Positions 24,007 through 36,144 of a stretch of 64,000 nt of DNA are shown one piece after another; position 1 is the stretch's first letter, and every line of letters begins with the position of its first letter. The position numbers and the translations under genes are program-made. The DNA lies in the NCBI GenBank assembly GCA_944474755.1, contig OX104113.1:67042074-67106073 (forward strand). The letters are read 5' to 3'. Under the pieces are notes generated by a model. That model was not told where the DNA came from. It worked only from the letters and a program-made list of their open reading frames with translations, and did no database searches. Origin of the DNA: Limnoperna fortunei (lineage: Eukaryota; Mollusca; Bivalvia; Mytilida; Modiolidae).

Positions 24007-24533
24007 GTACGTATTAAAAGTGTGCAATTTGAAGTGTCGTTGAATGTTTAATCCCGGAAAATTTATTCGAAATCATTATAATCCAAAAGTAATTTTTAAT
24101 AAAAAAAAAAATTCAATTCTTACAAGCAATGTTTACCCTTTCACAATTTCCTGCATTAATCGTCATCAAGCCGACATGAAAGCGCATTATTTAGGAATGT
24201 AAACTGTTGATCTCATTTCTCGTGATAAACTGTGTCGTGGAAATAATAAGTTGTCAAAAGTTGCATGCAGCTTGTAGTAATGAAGTCACTGAACAATGTC
24301 ACTTTCTGTAAAGTAACTTTGTTTTCTTATATCGCTAGTTAATCAAAAAGCAATGCCAATTATAACTGTAATATTGTGTAAAATGTCGTTCCCTTTGGTG
24401 TCGAGTAGAGTTTGTTTAAATTTATGATTGCACAAATTTCATATTGCGACTACGATGTTTCGTTGATTTTGTATGTTCAGTTTATAATTCCCACTTTCGT
24501 TCTGTATTGTTGAAAAAAGTCGATTTATTTCAG

Positions 24534-25066
24534 CTGTTTGCAATCCTGCATGTAAAGAAAATGCCCAGTGTGTTAAAGGAAAGTGCAGATGCAAAAAGGG
24601 ATTCATAAAATCTAAACTTGGCACTTGTGTCAGTAAGTACTGGTTGCAATGGTCTATTGGCAGTCGCATCGTTGATGTATTTATTCAATGGGTGTCTGTT
24701 TGCAGTTGTTTTCTTTCTTAATAGTTTACAATTTGAAAATAAAATTTTGTCAAGAAGCGGTTTAATTGTATTGAATCTGTTTAGATTTTTACAAATCATG
24801 AATCCAAGAGAGATCATTATTTATAAAAAGGGCACAAGAAGAAAAATATATAGGCATCTTACATGAAAATGGAAAACAGTTTACTGCTAATTGTCAAAAA
24901 CATTGGTCAAAAGTAAAATAATAAATAATTGAATAGTAATTTCAGTAGAAATGTGTATAGAAATAGTTTCGGTGTTCATTCATTTGTATTTTTGTAGAAC
25001 CAAAACCATGCATACCAGCATGTGGAGCGAATTTTGTATGTAAGGAAGGCACTTGTAAACCTAAAC
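24534..25066 (+). CDS. Cassette 10: exon A10 24534-24632, exon B10 24998-25066
   Basis: A10 is CNPAC but its flanking intron resembles the cassette 4/6/8 type. B10 is consensus. Confidence 0.87.
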
Positions 25067-25599
25067 GTACGTATTTAAAGTGTGCAATTTGAAGTGTCGT
25101 TGAATGTTTAATCCCGGAAAATTTATTCGAAATCATTATAATCCAAAAGTATTTTGAAATAAAAAAATTTATTAAATTCTTATAAAGTAATGTTTACCCT
25201 TTCGCTATTTCCTGCATTAATCGTCATCAAGCCGACATGAAAGCGCATTATTTAGGAATGTAAACTGTGGATCTCATTTCTCGTGATAAACTGTGTCGTG
25301 GAGATAATAAGTTGTCAAAAGTTGCATGCTGCTTGTAGTAATGAAGTCACTCAACAATGTCACTTTCTGTAAAGTAACTTTGTTTTCTTATATCGCTAGT
25401 TAATCAAAATGCTATGCCAATTATAACAGTAATATTATGTAAAATGTCGTACCCTTTGGTTTGGGTACGAGTAGAGTTTGTTGAAATTTATGATTGCCCA
25501 ATTTTCATATTGCGACTACGATTTTCGTTTATTTTGTATGTTCAGTTTATGATTCCCACCTTCTGTCTGCATTGTTGAAAAAAAACCAATTTATTTCAG

Positions 25600-26132
25600 C
25601 TGTTTGCAATCCTGCATGTAAAGAAAATGCCCAGTGTGTTAAAGGAAAGTGCAGATGCAAAAAGGGATTCATAAAATCTAAACTTGGCACTTGTGTCAGT
25701 AAGTACTGGTTGTAATGGTCAATTGGCAGTCGCATCGTTGATGCATTTATTCAATGGATCTCTGTTTGCATTTGTTTTCTTTCTTAATAGTTTACAATTC
25801 GAAAATTTAATTTTGTCAAGAATCGGTTTAATTGTATTGAATCTGTTTCATTTTTTACAAATCATGAATCCAAGAGAGATCATTATTTATAAAAAGGGCA
25901 CAAGAAGAAATATATATCGGCATCTTACACGAAAATGGAAAACAGTTTACTGCTAATTGTCAAAAACATTGGTCAAATGTAAAATAATAAATAATTGAAG
26001 AGTAATTTCAGTAGAAATGTGTATAGAAATAGTTTCGGTGTTCATTCAATTGTATTTTTGTAGAACCAAAACCATGCATACCAGCATGTGGAGCGGATTT
26101 TGTATGTAAGGAAGGCACTTGTAAACCTAAAC
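25600..26132 (+). CDS. Cassette 11: exon A11 25600-25698, exon B11 26064-26132
   Basis: A11 is CNPAC, B11 is CGAD. Upstream of A11 the intron has a unique small insertion (TTTGGGTACGAG near 25460). Confidence 0.87.
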
Positions 26133-26658
26133 GTACGTATTTAAAATGTGCAATTTGAAGTGTCGTTGAATGTTTAATCCCGGAAAATTTATTCGAAATC
26201 ATTATAATCCAAAAGTATTTTTTAATAAAAAAAAATAATTAAATTCTTACAAGCAATGTTTACCCTTTCACTATTCCCTGCATTAATCGTCATCAAGCCG
26301 ACATGAAAGCGCATTATTTAGGAATGTAAATTGTGGATCTCATTTCTCGTGTAAAACTGTGTCGTGGAGATAATAAGTTGTCAAAAGTTGCATGCTGCTT
26401 GTAGTAATGAAGTCACTCAACAATGTCACTTTCTGTAAAGTAACTTTTTTTTTATATCGCTAGTTAATCTAAATGCTATGCCAATTATAACTGTAATATT
26501 ATGTAAAATGTCGTTCCCTTTGGTTTCGAGTAGAGTTTATTTAAATTTATGATTGCACAATTTTCATATTGCGACTAAGATTTTCGTTTATTTTGTATGT
26601 TCAGTTTATGATTCCCACCTTCTGTCTGCATTGTTGAAAAAAAAACAATTTATTTCAG

Positions 26659-27191
26659 CTGTTTGCAATCCTGCATGTAAAGAAAATGCCCAGTGTGTTA
26701 AAGGAAAGTGCAGATGCAAAAAGGGATTCAAAAAATCTAAACTTGGCACTTGTGTCAGTAAGTACTGGTTGTAATGGTCAATTGGCAGTCGCATCGTTGA
26801 TGCATTTATTCAATGGATCTCTGTTTGCATTTGTTTTATTTCTTAATAGTTTACAATTTGAAAATTTAATTTTGTCAAGAATCATTTTACTTGTATTGAG
26901 TCTGTTTCTTTGTTTACAGATCATGAATCCAAGAGAAGTCATTATTTATAAAAAGGGCACAAGTAGAAAAATATTAAGGCATCTTACACGAATATGGAAA
27001 ACAGTTTACTGCTAGTTATCAGAAACATTGGTCAAAAGTAAATAAATAAATATTTAAAGAGTAATATCAGTAGAAATGTGTATAGATATAGTTTCGATGT
27101 TCATTCAGTTGCATTTTTGTAGAACCAAAACCATGCATACCAGCATGTGGAGCGAATTTTGTATGTAAGGAAGGCACTTGTAAACCTAAAC
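26659..27191 (+). CDS. Cassette 12: exon A12 26659-26757, exon B12 27123-27191
   Basis: A12 has GFKKSK in place of GFIKSK, a change shared with A17. B12 is consensus. Confidence 0.87.
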
Positions 27192-27723
27192 GTACGTATT
27201 TAAAGTTTTTAATTTGAAGTGTCGTTGAATGTTTAATCCCGGAAAATTTATTCGAAATCATTATAATCCAAAAGTATTTTTTAATAAAAAAGACAAATTA
27301 AATTCTTACCAAGTAATGTTTACTCTTTCGCTATTTCCTGCATTAATCGTCATCAAGCCGACATGAAAGCGGATTAGTTAGGAATGTAAACTGAAGATCT
27401 CATTTTCTCGTATTAAACTGTGTCGTGGAAATAATAAGTTGTCAAAAGTTGCATGCTGCTTGTAGTAATGAAGTCACTGAACAATGTCACTTTCTGTAAA
27501 ATAACTTTGTTTTCTTATATCGCTAGTTAATCAAAAAGCAATGCCAATTATAACTGTAATATTATGTAAAATGTCGTTCCCTTTGGTTTCGAGTAGAGTT
27601 TATTTAAATTTATGATTGCACAAATTTCATATTGCGACTACGATGTTTCGTTGATTTTGTATTTTCAGTTAATGATTCCCACCTTCGTTCTGTATTGTTG
27701 AAAAAAAAGTCAATTTATTTCAG

Positions 27724-28257
27724 CTGTTTGCAATCCTGCATGTAAAGAAAATGCCCAGTGTGTTAAAGGAAAGTGCAGATGCAAAAAGGGATTCATAAAA
27801 TCTAAACTTGGCACTTGTGTCAGTAAGTACTGGTTGCAATGGTCTATTGGCAGTCGCATCGTTGATGTATTTATTCAATGGGTGTCTGTTTGCAGTTGTT
27901 TTCTTTTCCTAATAGTTTATAATTTGAAAATAAAATTTTGTCAAGAAGCGGTTTAATTGTATGGAATCTGTTTAATTTTTTACAAATCATGAATCCAAGA
28001 GAGATCATTATTTGTAAAAAAGGCACAAGAAGAAAAATATATAGGCATCTTTAACGAAAATGGAAAACAGTTTACTGCTAATTGTCAAAAACATTGGTCA
28101 AAAATAAAATAATAAATAATTGAAGCGTAATTTCAGTAGAAATGTGTATAGAAATAGTTTCGATGTTCATTCAATTGTATTTTTGTAGAACCAAAACCAT
28201 GCATACCAGCATGTGGAGCGAATTTTGTATGTAAGGAAGGCACTTGTAAACCTAAAC
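27724..28257 (+). CDS. Cassette 13: exon A13 27724-27822, exon B13 28189-28257
   Basis: A13 and B13 are consensus. Confidence 0.87.
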
Positions 28258-28786
28258 GTACGTATTTAAAGTGTGCAGTCTGAAGTGTCGTTGAATGTTT
28301 AATCCCGGAAAATTTATTCGAAATCATTATAATCCAAAAGTATTTTTTAATAAAAAAATTTATTAAATTCTTACAAAGTAATGTTTACCCTTTCGCTATT
28401 TCCTGCATTAATCGTCATCAAGCCGACATGAAAGCGGATTAGTTAGGAATGTTAACTGAGGATCTCATTTTCTCGTGTTAAACTGTGTCGTGGAGATAAT
28501 AAGTTGTCAAAAGTTGCATGCTGCTTGTAGTAATGAAGTCACTCAACAACGTCACTTTCTGTAAAGTAACTTTGTTTTCTTATATCGTTAGTTAATCAAA
28601 ATGCTATGCCAATTATAACTGTAATATTATGTAAAATGTCGTTCCCTTTGGTTTCGAGTAGAGTTTATGTAAATTCATGATTGCACAATTTTCATATTGC
28701 GACTACGATTTTCGTTTATTTTGTATGTTCAGTTTATGATTCCCACCTTTTGTCTGCATTGTTGAAAAAAAACCAATTTATTTCAG

Positions 28787-29319
28787 CTGTTTGCAATCCT
28801 GCATGTAAAGAAAATGCCCAGTGTGTTAAAGGAAAGTGCAGATGCAAAAAGGGATTAATAAAATCTAAACTTGGCACTTGTGTCAGTAAGTACTGGTTGT
28901 GATGGTCAATTGGCAGTCGCATCGTTGATGCATTTATTCAATGGATCTCTGTTTGCATTTGTTTTATTTCTTAATAGTTTACATTTTGAAAATTTAATTT
29001 TGTCAAGAATCATTTTACTGGTATTGAGTCTTGTTTTTTTGTTTACAGATCATGAATCCAAGAGAAGTCATTATTTATAAAAAGGGCACAAGTAGAAAAA
29101 TATTAAGGCATCTTACACGAAAATGGAAACAGTTTACTTCTAATTGTCAGAAACATTGGTCAAAAGTAAATAAATAAATAATTGAAGAGTAATTTCAATA
29201 GAAATGTTTCTAGATATAGTTTCGGTGTTTACTCAATTGTATTTTTGTAGAACCAAAACCATGCATACCAGCATGTGGAGGAAATTTCGTATGTAAGGAA
29301 GGCACTTGTAAACCTAAAC
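28787..29319 (+). CDS. Cassette 14: exon A14 28787-28885, exon B14 29251-29319
   Basis: A14 has KKGLIKSK, as in A2. B14 reads CGGNFVC. Confidence 0.86.
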
Positions 29320-29845
29320 GTACGTATTTAAAGTGTGCAATTTGAAGTGTCGTTGAATGTTTTATCCCGGAAAATTTATTCGAAATCATTATAATCCAAA
29401 AGTATTTTTTAATTAAAAAAAATTAAATTCTTACCAAGTTATGTTTACCCTTTCGCTATTTCCTGATTTAATGATCATCAAGCCGACATGAAAGCGCACT
29501 AGTTAGGAATGTTAACTGAGGATCTCATTTTCTCATGTTAAACTGTGTCATGGAAATAATTAGTTGTCAAAAGTTGCATTCTCCTTGTAGAAATGAAGTC
29601 ACTGAATACTGTCACTCTCTGTAAAGTAACTTTGTTTTCTTATATCGCTAGTTAATCAAATAGCAATGCCAATTATAACTAATATTATGTAAAATGTCGT
29701 TCCTTTTGGTTTCGAGTAGAGTTTGTTTAAATTTATGATTGCACAATTTTCATATTGCGACTACGATCTTTCGTTGATTTTGTATGCTCAGTTAATGATT
29801 CCCACCTTTGTTCTCTATTGTTGAAAAAAAGTCAATTTATTTCAG

Positions 29846-30380
29846 CTGTTTGCAATCCTGCATGTAAAGAAAATGCCCAGTGTGTTAAAGGGAAGTGCAA
29901 ATGCAAAAAGGGATTCATAAAATCTAAACTTGGCACTTGTGTCAGTAAGTACTGGTTGCAATGGTCAATTGGCAGTCGCATCGTTGATGCATTTATTGAA
30001 TGGGTCTCTGTTTGCAGTTGTTTTTCTTTTCCTAATAGTTTACAATTTGAAAATTAAATTTTGTCAAGAAACGGTTTACTTCTATTTAGTCTGTTTCCTT
30101 GTTTACAAATCATGAATCCAAGAGAGGTCATTATTTATTTAAAGGGCACAAGAAGAGAAATGTATAGGCATCTTACACGAAAATGGAAAACAGTTTTCTG
30201 CTAATTGTCAGAAAAATTGGTCAAAAGTAAATAAATAAATAATTGAAGAGTAATTTCAGTAGAAATGTGTATACATATAGTTTGGATGTTCATTCAGTTG
30301 TATTTTTGTAGAACCAAAACCATGCATACCAGCATGTGGAGCGAAGTTTGTATGCAAGGAAGGCACTTGTAAACCTAAAC
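29846..30380 (+). CDS. Cassette 15: exon A15 29846-29944, exon B15 30312-30380
   Basis: A15 has GKCKCKKG as in the 5' EGF-like exons. B15 reads CGAKFVC. Confidence 0.86.
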
Positions 30381-30910
30381 GTACGTATTTACAGTGTGCA
30401 ATTTGAAGTGTCGTTGAATGTTTAATCCCGGAAAATTTATTCAAAATCATTATAATCCAAAAGTATTTTTTAATAATAAAGATAATTAAATTCTTACCAA
30501 GTAATGTGTACCCTTTCGATATTTCCTGCAGTAATCGTCATCAAGCCGACATGAAAGCGCATTAGTTAGGAATGTAAACTGAGGATCTCATTTTTGCATG
30601 TTAAACTGTGTCTTGGAGATAATAAGTTGTCAAATGTTTCATCCTGCTTGTGTTAATAAAGTCACTGAACACTGTTACTTTCTGTAAAATAACTTTTGTT
30701 TTCTTATATCGCTAGTTAATTAAAGAGCAATGCCAATTATAACTGTAAACTTATGTAAAATGTCATTCTCTTTGGTTTCGAGTAGAGTTTGTTAAAATTT
30801 ATGATAGCACAATTTTCAAATTTCGACTACGATGTTTTGTTGATTTTGTATGTTCAGTTTATGATTCCTACCTTCGTTTTGTATTGTTTAAAAAAGTCAA
30901 TTTATTTCAG

Positions 30911-31441
30911 CTGTTTGCAACCCAGCATGTAAAGAAAATGCCCAGTGTTTTAAAGGAAAGTGCAGATGCAAAAAGGGATTCATAAAATCTAAACTTGGCA
31001 CTTGTGTCAGTAAGTACTGGTTGCAATGGTCTATTGGCAGTCGCATCGTTGATGCATTTATTGAATGGGTCTCTGTTTGCAGTTGTTTTTCTTTTCCTAA
31101 TAGTTTACAATTTGAAAATTAAATTTTGTCAAGAAACGGTTTACTTCTATTTAGTCTGTTTCCTTGTTTACAAATCATGAATCCAAGAGAGGTCATTATT
31201 TATTTAAAGGGCACAAGAAGAGAAATGTATAGGCATCTTACACGAAAATGGAAAACAGTTTACTGCTAATTGTCAGAAACATTGGTCAAAAGTAAATAAA
31301 TAATTGGAGAGTAATTTCAGTAGAAATGTGTATAGATATAGTTTCGATGTTCACTGAGTTGTCTTTTTGTAGAACCAAAATTATGCATACCAGAATGTGG
31401 AGCGAATTTTGTATGTAAGGAAGGCACTTGTAAACCTAAAC
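30911..31441 (+). CDS. Cassette 16: exon A16 30911-31009, exon B16 31373-31441
   Basis: A16 reads QCFKGKC (Phe for Val). B16 reads KLCIPECGAN. The B16-A17 interval is about 150 bp shorter than elsewhere (deletion near 31545). Confidence 0.85.
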
Positions 31442-31823
31442 GTACGTATTTTAAGTGTGCAATTTGAAGTGTCGTTGAATGTTTAATCCAGGAAAATTTA
31501 TTCAAAATCATTTTAATCCAAAAGTATTTTTTATATATATTTCAATTCTTACAATGCTGCTTGTATTAATGAAGTCACTGAACACTGTCACTTTCTGTAA
31601 AGTAACTTTGTTTTCTTATATCGCTAGTTAATCAAAAAGCAATGCCAATTATAACTGTAAACTTATGTAAAATGTCGTTCCCTTTGGTTTCGAGTAGAGT
31701 TTGTTTAAGTTTATGATTGCACAAATTTCATATTGCGACTACGATGTTTCGTTGATTTTGTATGTTCAGTTAATGATTCCCACCTTCGTTTTGTACTGTT
31801 TAAAAAAAGTCAATTTATTTCAG

Positions 31824-31922
31824 CTGTTTGCAATCCTGCATGTAAAGAAAATGCCCAGTGTGTTAAAGGAAAGTGCAGATGCAAAAAGGGATTCAAAAAA
31901 TCTAAACTTGGCACTTGTGTCA
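31824..31922 (+). CDS. Cassette 17: exon A17
   Basis: Intact A exon (GFKKSK variant) with normal splice sites. Its B partner lies 4.2 kb away at 36145 because of a transposon nest, and lacks an acceptor AG. If B17 is skipped, A17 joins A18 in frame (codon ACT). Confidence 0.85.
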
Positions 31923-32422
31923 GTAAGTACTGGTTGCAATGGTCTATTAGCAGTCGCATCGTTGATGCATTTAATGGGTCTATGTTTGACGCTGTTCTTT
32001 TACAAGTAGTCTACATGTTAAAAATTGAATTATGTTAAGAAACGATTCACTTCTTTTGAGTGGTTTTTCTTGTTTTCAATCGAGAATCCAAGACAGGTAG
32101 TTATTTACAAAAAGGCACAAAATGTAGAATATAGGCTACCCCGTATCAAAATGTTAAAAAACAAATCCCTAAAGGCATTAGATATTTTAAAAAGCGTATC
32201 CAGCAGCAATTGGTGTGCTGTATGCGATGTTTTACTCAATTTTAACAGATCGCTGGTTCGATTGAAATTGGATTATGGTTGCTTTATTTATGGTTCTTCC
32301 CGAAAGTCATATGTCAAATCCTTGGTACTGTTCATCATCAAGGATTGCGACTATGCCGTGGAGCTTTTTGAACCACACCTGTCGAATTTTATGTTGAAGC
32401 AAACAAGCCTTCTTTATATCAA

Positions 32423-32570
32423 TCGACTCCAATCTTAATTGACAAGGATTGGCAGTTTTCCTACCGAAGGTCGGGGTACTCCGTCTTCCTCCGCCAATAA
32501 AAACTGGACGCCATGATATTGCTGAAAAATTGCAGAAAGTGGGATTAAACAACATTCAAACAAACAAACA
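32423..32570 (+). mobile_element. 5'-truncated SINE inserted in the LINE, 12-bp TSD
   Basis: Body and tail match the SINE at 4624 (CGACTCCAATCTTAATTGAC...ATAAAAACTGGACGCC...CAAACAAACAAAC). TCTTTATATCAA flanks it perfectly at 32411-32422 and 32571-32582. It splits the LINE RT region, so it is younger than the LINE. Confidence 0.9.
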
Positions 32571-33256
32571 TCTTTATATCAAAGAAGAGTTAAGCTCGGT
32601 TTGCAATACGCAACTAAGTTAAAGGCGTATCCTGGCAACCCTGGTCACGACTGTGTTTTCAAACCTCTTTACAAACCTGTTTTTGAGAAACATTCAAATA
32701 AAGTTAAAACTTTTGGCCTGAGAATGAAACCTCATTTTGAAAGATCTGGTATAACTGTACAGGAAATTGCCACTATTAAAATTCCTAAAACCCCCCTTTG
32801 GTTAAATCAGAAACCTACATTTATTAACAACCTTAGAAGATTTAAAAAATACGACACCAACCCTTTATTATTATAACAAAATTTCGCAGGGATAAAATCA
32901 TACTATCCTGCAGCTGACCAAAGTGCAATTTATACCAACAGATCGTAGGACGGTGAAAAAGTTGCTTCATCCGCTGTCTTCCATCTGCATCCTCCGTGTT
33001 CAGGGCAGAAGCACATGCCATTGTTCTTGCACTGAAAATTGTCGCTACGTCGGATGAGCGTAGATTTATTATCTGTTCAGAGACGTGGTCATGACTTATT
33101 TCCATTGAAAATTCAAAAACAAAAAATCCATTTACTCTTAAAATACTTAAAATTTATAAATGTATTTTTACTATTGGAAAGGAAGTTGTGTTAATCTGGA
33201 TTCACAGCCATGAGGAATTCCATGGGAACACAGTCGTTGACCAGGAAGCCTAGAAA

Positions 33257-34989
33257 GGGGCGTGGGCTAAAACGCGGAAATGAAAAACCGGAAACATAAA
33301 AACACAAATATTTTTGTTCATAACTTTTTGAGGGGTTAACATAGAAAAAAATTTAAAATACCTCTGGAAGATATTTTAAAGATCTTTATGGAGATATATA
33401 GTTTAATGCAATTCATTATTAATAAAATACCTAAAAGTTTACCGGACATTTTTTTGGCGAGGTTGCTTACATCAAATTTTCATATTACAACAAGATTTCT
33501 CGAAAAATGCTTAACGCCGGTCAAATAACTGTTAGTGTTTGATAAAGGTTATTCGTTTAGCTTCAAAATGATATAGAGTTTATAAAATATTACGGAAAGG
33601 AAAGTACATAAAAGTTCGCCGGAAGAATGCCTGGTATGAAAAGTAAAAGTTCGAACTTTCAAGTTTGAACTATAATTTCTCAAAGGCCTTACAACCGGTC
33701 AAAATTTGAAAAGGGCCTCGTGTTTGCCTTAGAATTGGCTACAAATCTACAAATTGATATATAACTTTTTAAAATTGATCAACGACAAAGTATAGAAAAG
33801 TTGACCGGAAACGTTCCTTGTCGAGCAAAAACTTATCAAACTTAACAGATTTCTCCTTATTAACGTATGTTTACATTGGTAAAATTGATTGGTGTCGATA
33901 ATTAAATTACTATCTAAGTTATAATTAACGTCATATATGAAATGGATTTTGTGCAGTGCTTTAATTTCGCCTACCATAATATATATGGCATTTCCCAACT
34001 CGAACCAACTGGGAGGTAGAAATGCGTGTCGAGTGATATTTTTGTATATATTTTATTTATATAATTTTTATATTTTTTTATAATAAATAGTTTAGTTGTT
34101 ATTTTTTACTGATAAAATTATTTATAAATTGAAGAACTGTTAACTTTTCTATTATGTTAAAATAATTACCTATTTGAAATATTTAGCGATTGGGGTTATG
34201 TTTTTGACAGTTTTACCTATCATTTCAGATTTAGCACAATTTTTTTGCTTCGAGACATCACAGATTTTTCCCTTCGCATTTTCCCTTCACAACCTATCAT
34301 ATTTTCTATGGTAACGGGAGCCTACAATTACAAGACATGACGATCGTGTGTGTATTAGCCAAAATTCTTTTGGGAGCAAAGCCAACTATATTTTTCGGAA
34401 ATTGATTAAAATGTCCCTTTTCCAAACAACAAATTAAATGTTCTCTCATGTACTTTTGATCAAATTTTATATGTGTATCCCCTTTAAATCCATATAAACA
34501 GAATTCTACTTCGTTAGCAATTGCTAATAAACCACAATCAACGTTGTTTTCCTGCCTCTGTACGTCTGGTTATTTTGTTTTATAATTGCAATTTCTACTA
34601 AATATTTATTATTTATTATAAAAAATGTCATTTTAATGAGTGTTTGGGTATTTTTCCGATTTTTTTTATGTTTCATTTTGAAGCTAAATGAATAACTTTT
34701 ATCAAACACTAACAGTTGTTTGATCGGGGTGAAGAATTTTGGAGAAATGTAGGTTCTAATCTGAAACTTTGATGTAGGCAAACTTGAAAAAAAAATTTCC
34801 GGTCAATTTTTAGGTATTTATTAATAATTAATTGCATTAAACTATATATCTCCATAAAGATCTTTTAAGTATCTTCCAGAGGCATTTTTAGTTTATATTC
34901 GATGTTAACCCGTTAAAAAGTTATGAACAAAAATAAATGTGTTTTTATGTTTCCGGTTTTTCCATTTCCGCGTTTTAGCTCAACCCCCA
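33257..34989. mobile_element. Foldback element with long inverted repeats, inserted in the LINE
   Basis: The left arm from about 33257 (GCTAAAACGCGGAAATG, CCGGAAACATAAAAACAC, GATCTTTATGGAGATATATA) is matched in reverse by the right arm ending near 34989. Pairing extends roughly 330 bp inward (e.g. TGATAAAGGTTATTCGTTTAG against CTAAATGAATAACTTTTATCA). No coding frame. The LINE reading resumes on the far side, so this is an insertion. Confidence 0.75.
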
Positions 34990-35175
34990 AGAAAGCTTTA
35001 AATGATGCAATTTTTTTGTGTTCGGGTCCTTTTAATGATTTTAAACTCTACATTTTTAACTATAACTCTACTTTGTGGCAGAGTTGCTGGAATCTCCAAG
35101 TTCATAATATACTTCATGAGATCCAGCCACAACTGCGCAAATGTAATTTTAATTGTATCAGAGGCCGTCGAAGAG

Positions 35176-35222
35176 ACCAAGTTGTTTAAACCAGGTACGA
35201 CATCTGGTTTAAATAACTTGGT
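35176..35222. repeat. Short hairpin
   Basis: Arms ACCAAGTTGTTTAAACCAG (35176-35194) and CTGGTTTAAATAACTTGGT (35204-35222) pair with one mismatch around a 9-base loop. It lies within the LINE remnant and interrupts its reading. Confidence 0.7.
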
Positions 35223-35610
35223 CATACCAGGACAACACATAGTTATATTTTATTACCATGACCCTAGTGTGTGCCATGCAACTGTTCATATACCATCAAG
35301 CATGTCTTGATGGACTGTGTTGACGTGGCACACATTCGGGAACGTTTTTATTCTGTTAATTCATATTATAATTTATTTACAACTGTCGCTGGCGACACAA
35401 TTTACAGCTTTTAAAACAAAATAATTTATAAAGCCAAATTTAATTTGACTTTAAATTGTGATATTTATACCTTTAATTGTTTTAATTTTCGTTTAATCTG
35501 TATATATTTTCTCTATAATCTCTAAATTTTGAGGTCCTTAATATAGCTGAAATATTGCTTGGTTGACGTAAAACAACAATCAATCAGTATATTTTAAACA
35601 ATGAACCTGG

Positions 35611-36002
35611 ACCCAAGTGTGTGCCATGCAACTGTCCATATACCATCAAGGATGTCTTGATGGACTGTGTTGACGTGACATTCTGGAACGTTTATATTCT
35701 GTTAATTCATATTATAATTTATTTACAACTGTCGCTGGCGACAGCCTTTCAATTTTTTTAAGGGAAATTGATTTTTATACAGAAAAATGTAATTGGATTT
35801 GAAATTGTGATATTGAATACCTTTTATTGTTTTAGTTTTCTTTTTATCTGTATATATGCTCAAATTGGTGTACGAGACCACGTTTTAGAAAGGAAGCCTA
35901 TTCTTAAAATAATTAAATTAATAAAAGTTCTTATTTTAACGTCCTGAATATAGCTGAAATATTGCTTGCTGGAAGTAAAACGACAATCAATTAATCCATT
36001 AC
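35611..36002 (+). mobile_element. Second LINE 3' end in tandem
   Basis: Repeats the block starting at about 35262: GTGTGTGCCATGCAACTGT, CCATCAAGGATGTCTTGATGG, ACAACTGTCGCTGGCGACA, through a second tail TATAGCTGAAATATTGCTTG. The two copies differ by several substitutions and indels. Either a second truncated insertion or an unequal-exchange product. Confidence 0.7.
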
Positions 36003-36144
36003 AATATAGGCCACATAGACGAAAATGGAAAACAGTTTACTGTTAATTTTGATAATCATTGGCCAAAAGTAAATAATTTAAAACTAATTTTAGTAGGAAA
36101 GTGTATAGATATAGTTTCGTTTTCCAATTAATTGTATTTGGTAA

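Larger units (their letters stand above)
32136..36002 (+). mobile_element. 5'-truncated LINE (RT end, RNase H, Cys-rich end) interrupted by other elements
   Basis: Fragments in order: RT C-terminal part near 32150-32422 (LDYGCFIYGSSRKSYVKSL) and 32583-32876 (QYATKLKAYPGNPGHDCVFK); an RNase H part near 32980-33253 (RAEAHAIVLALK, GKEVVLIWIHSH, GNTVVDQEA) with frame breaks; then, beyond the foldback at 33257-34989, HEIQPQLRKCNFNC near 35120 and a Cys/His end VPCNCSYTIKHVLMDCVDVA near 35270. The 3' end reads TATAGCTGAAATATTGC and CAATCAATC. The 8-bp sequence AATATAGG lies on both sides (32128-32135, 36003-36010), consistent with a target duplication. Jockey/I-like group inferred from wording and RNase H. 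Confidence 0.75.

Noticed and set aside
15385..31511. Minus-strand open frames of 64 aa (and of 62 aa) recurring in almost every unit of the array
   Set aside because: They are antisense shadows of exons B and A plus flanking intron, kept open only because the unit is repeated. They carry no domain, and the exon explanation with splice sites is far stronger.
16036..32038. Plus-strand frames of about 100 aa extending past exons A into introns
   Set aside because: Each runs through the conserved GTAAGT donor. The parts beyond the donor are intron and differ between units by frameshifts.
34923..35310. Plus-strand frames of 88 and 102 aa as a host gene
   Set aside because: The 88-aa frame contains HEIQPQLRKC, part of the LINE ORF2 end, and the 102-aa frame is an out-of-frame reading of the same LINE remnant.
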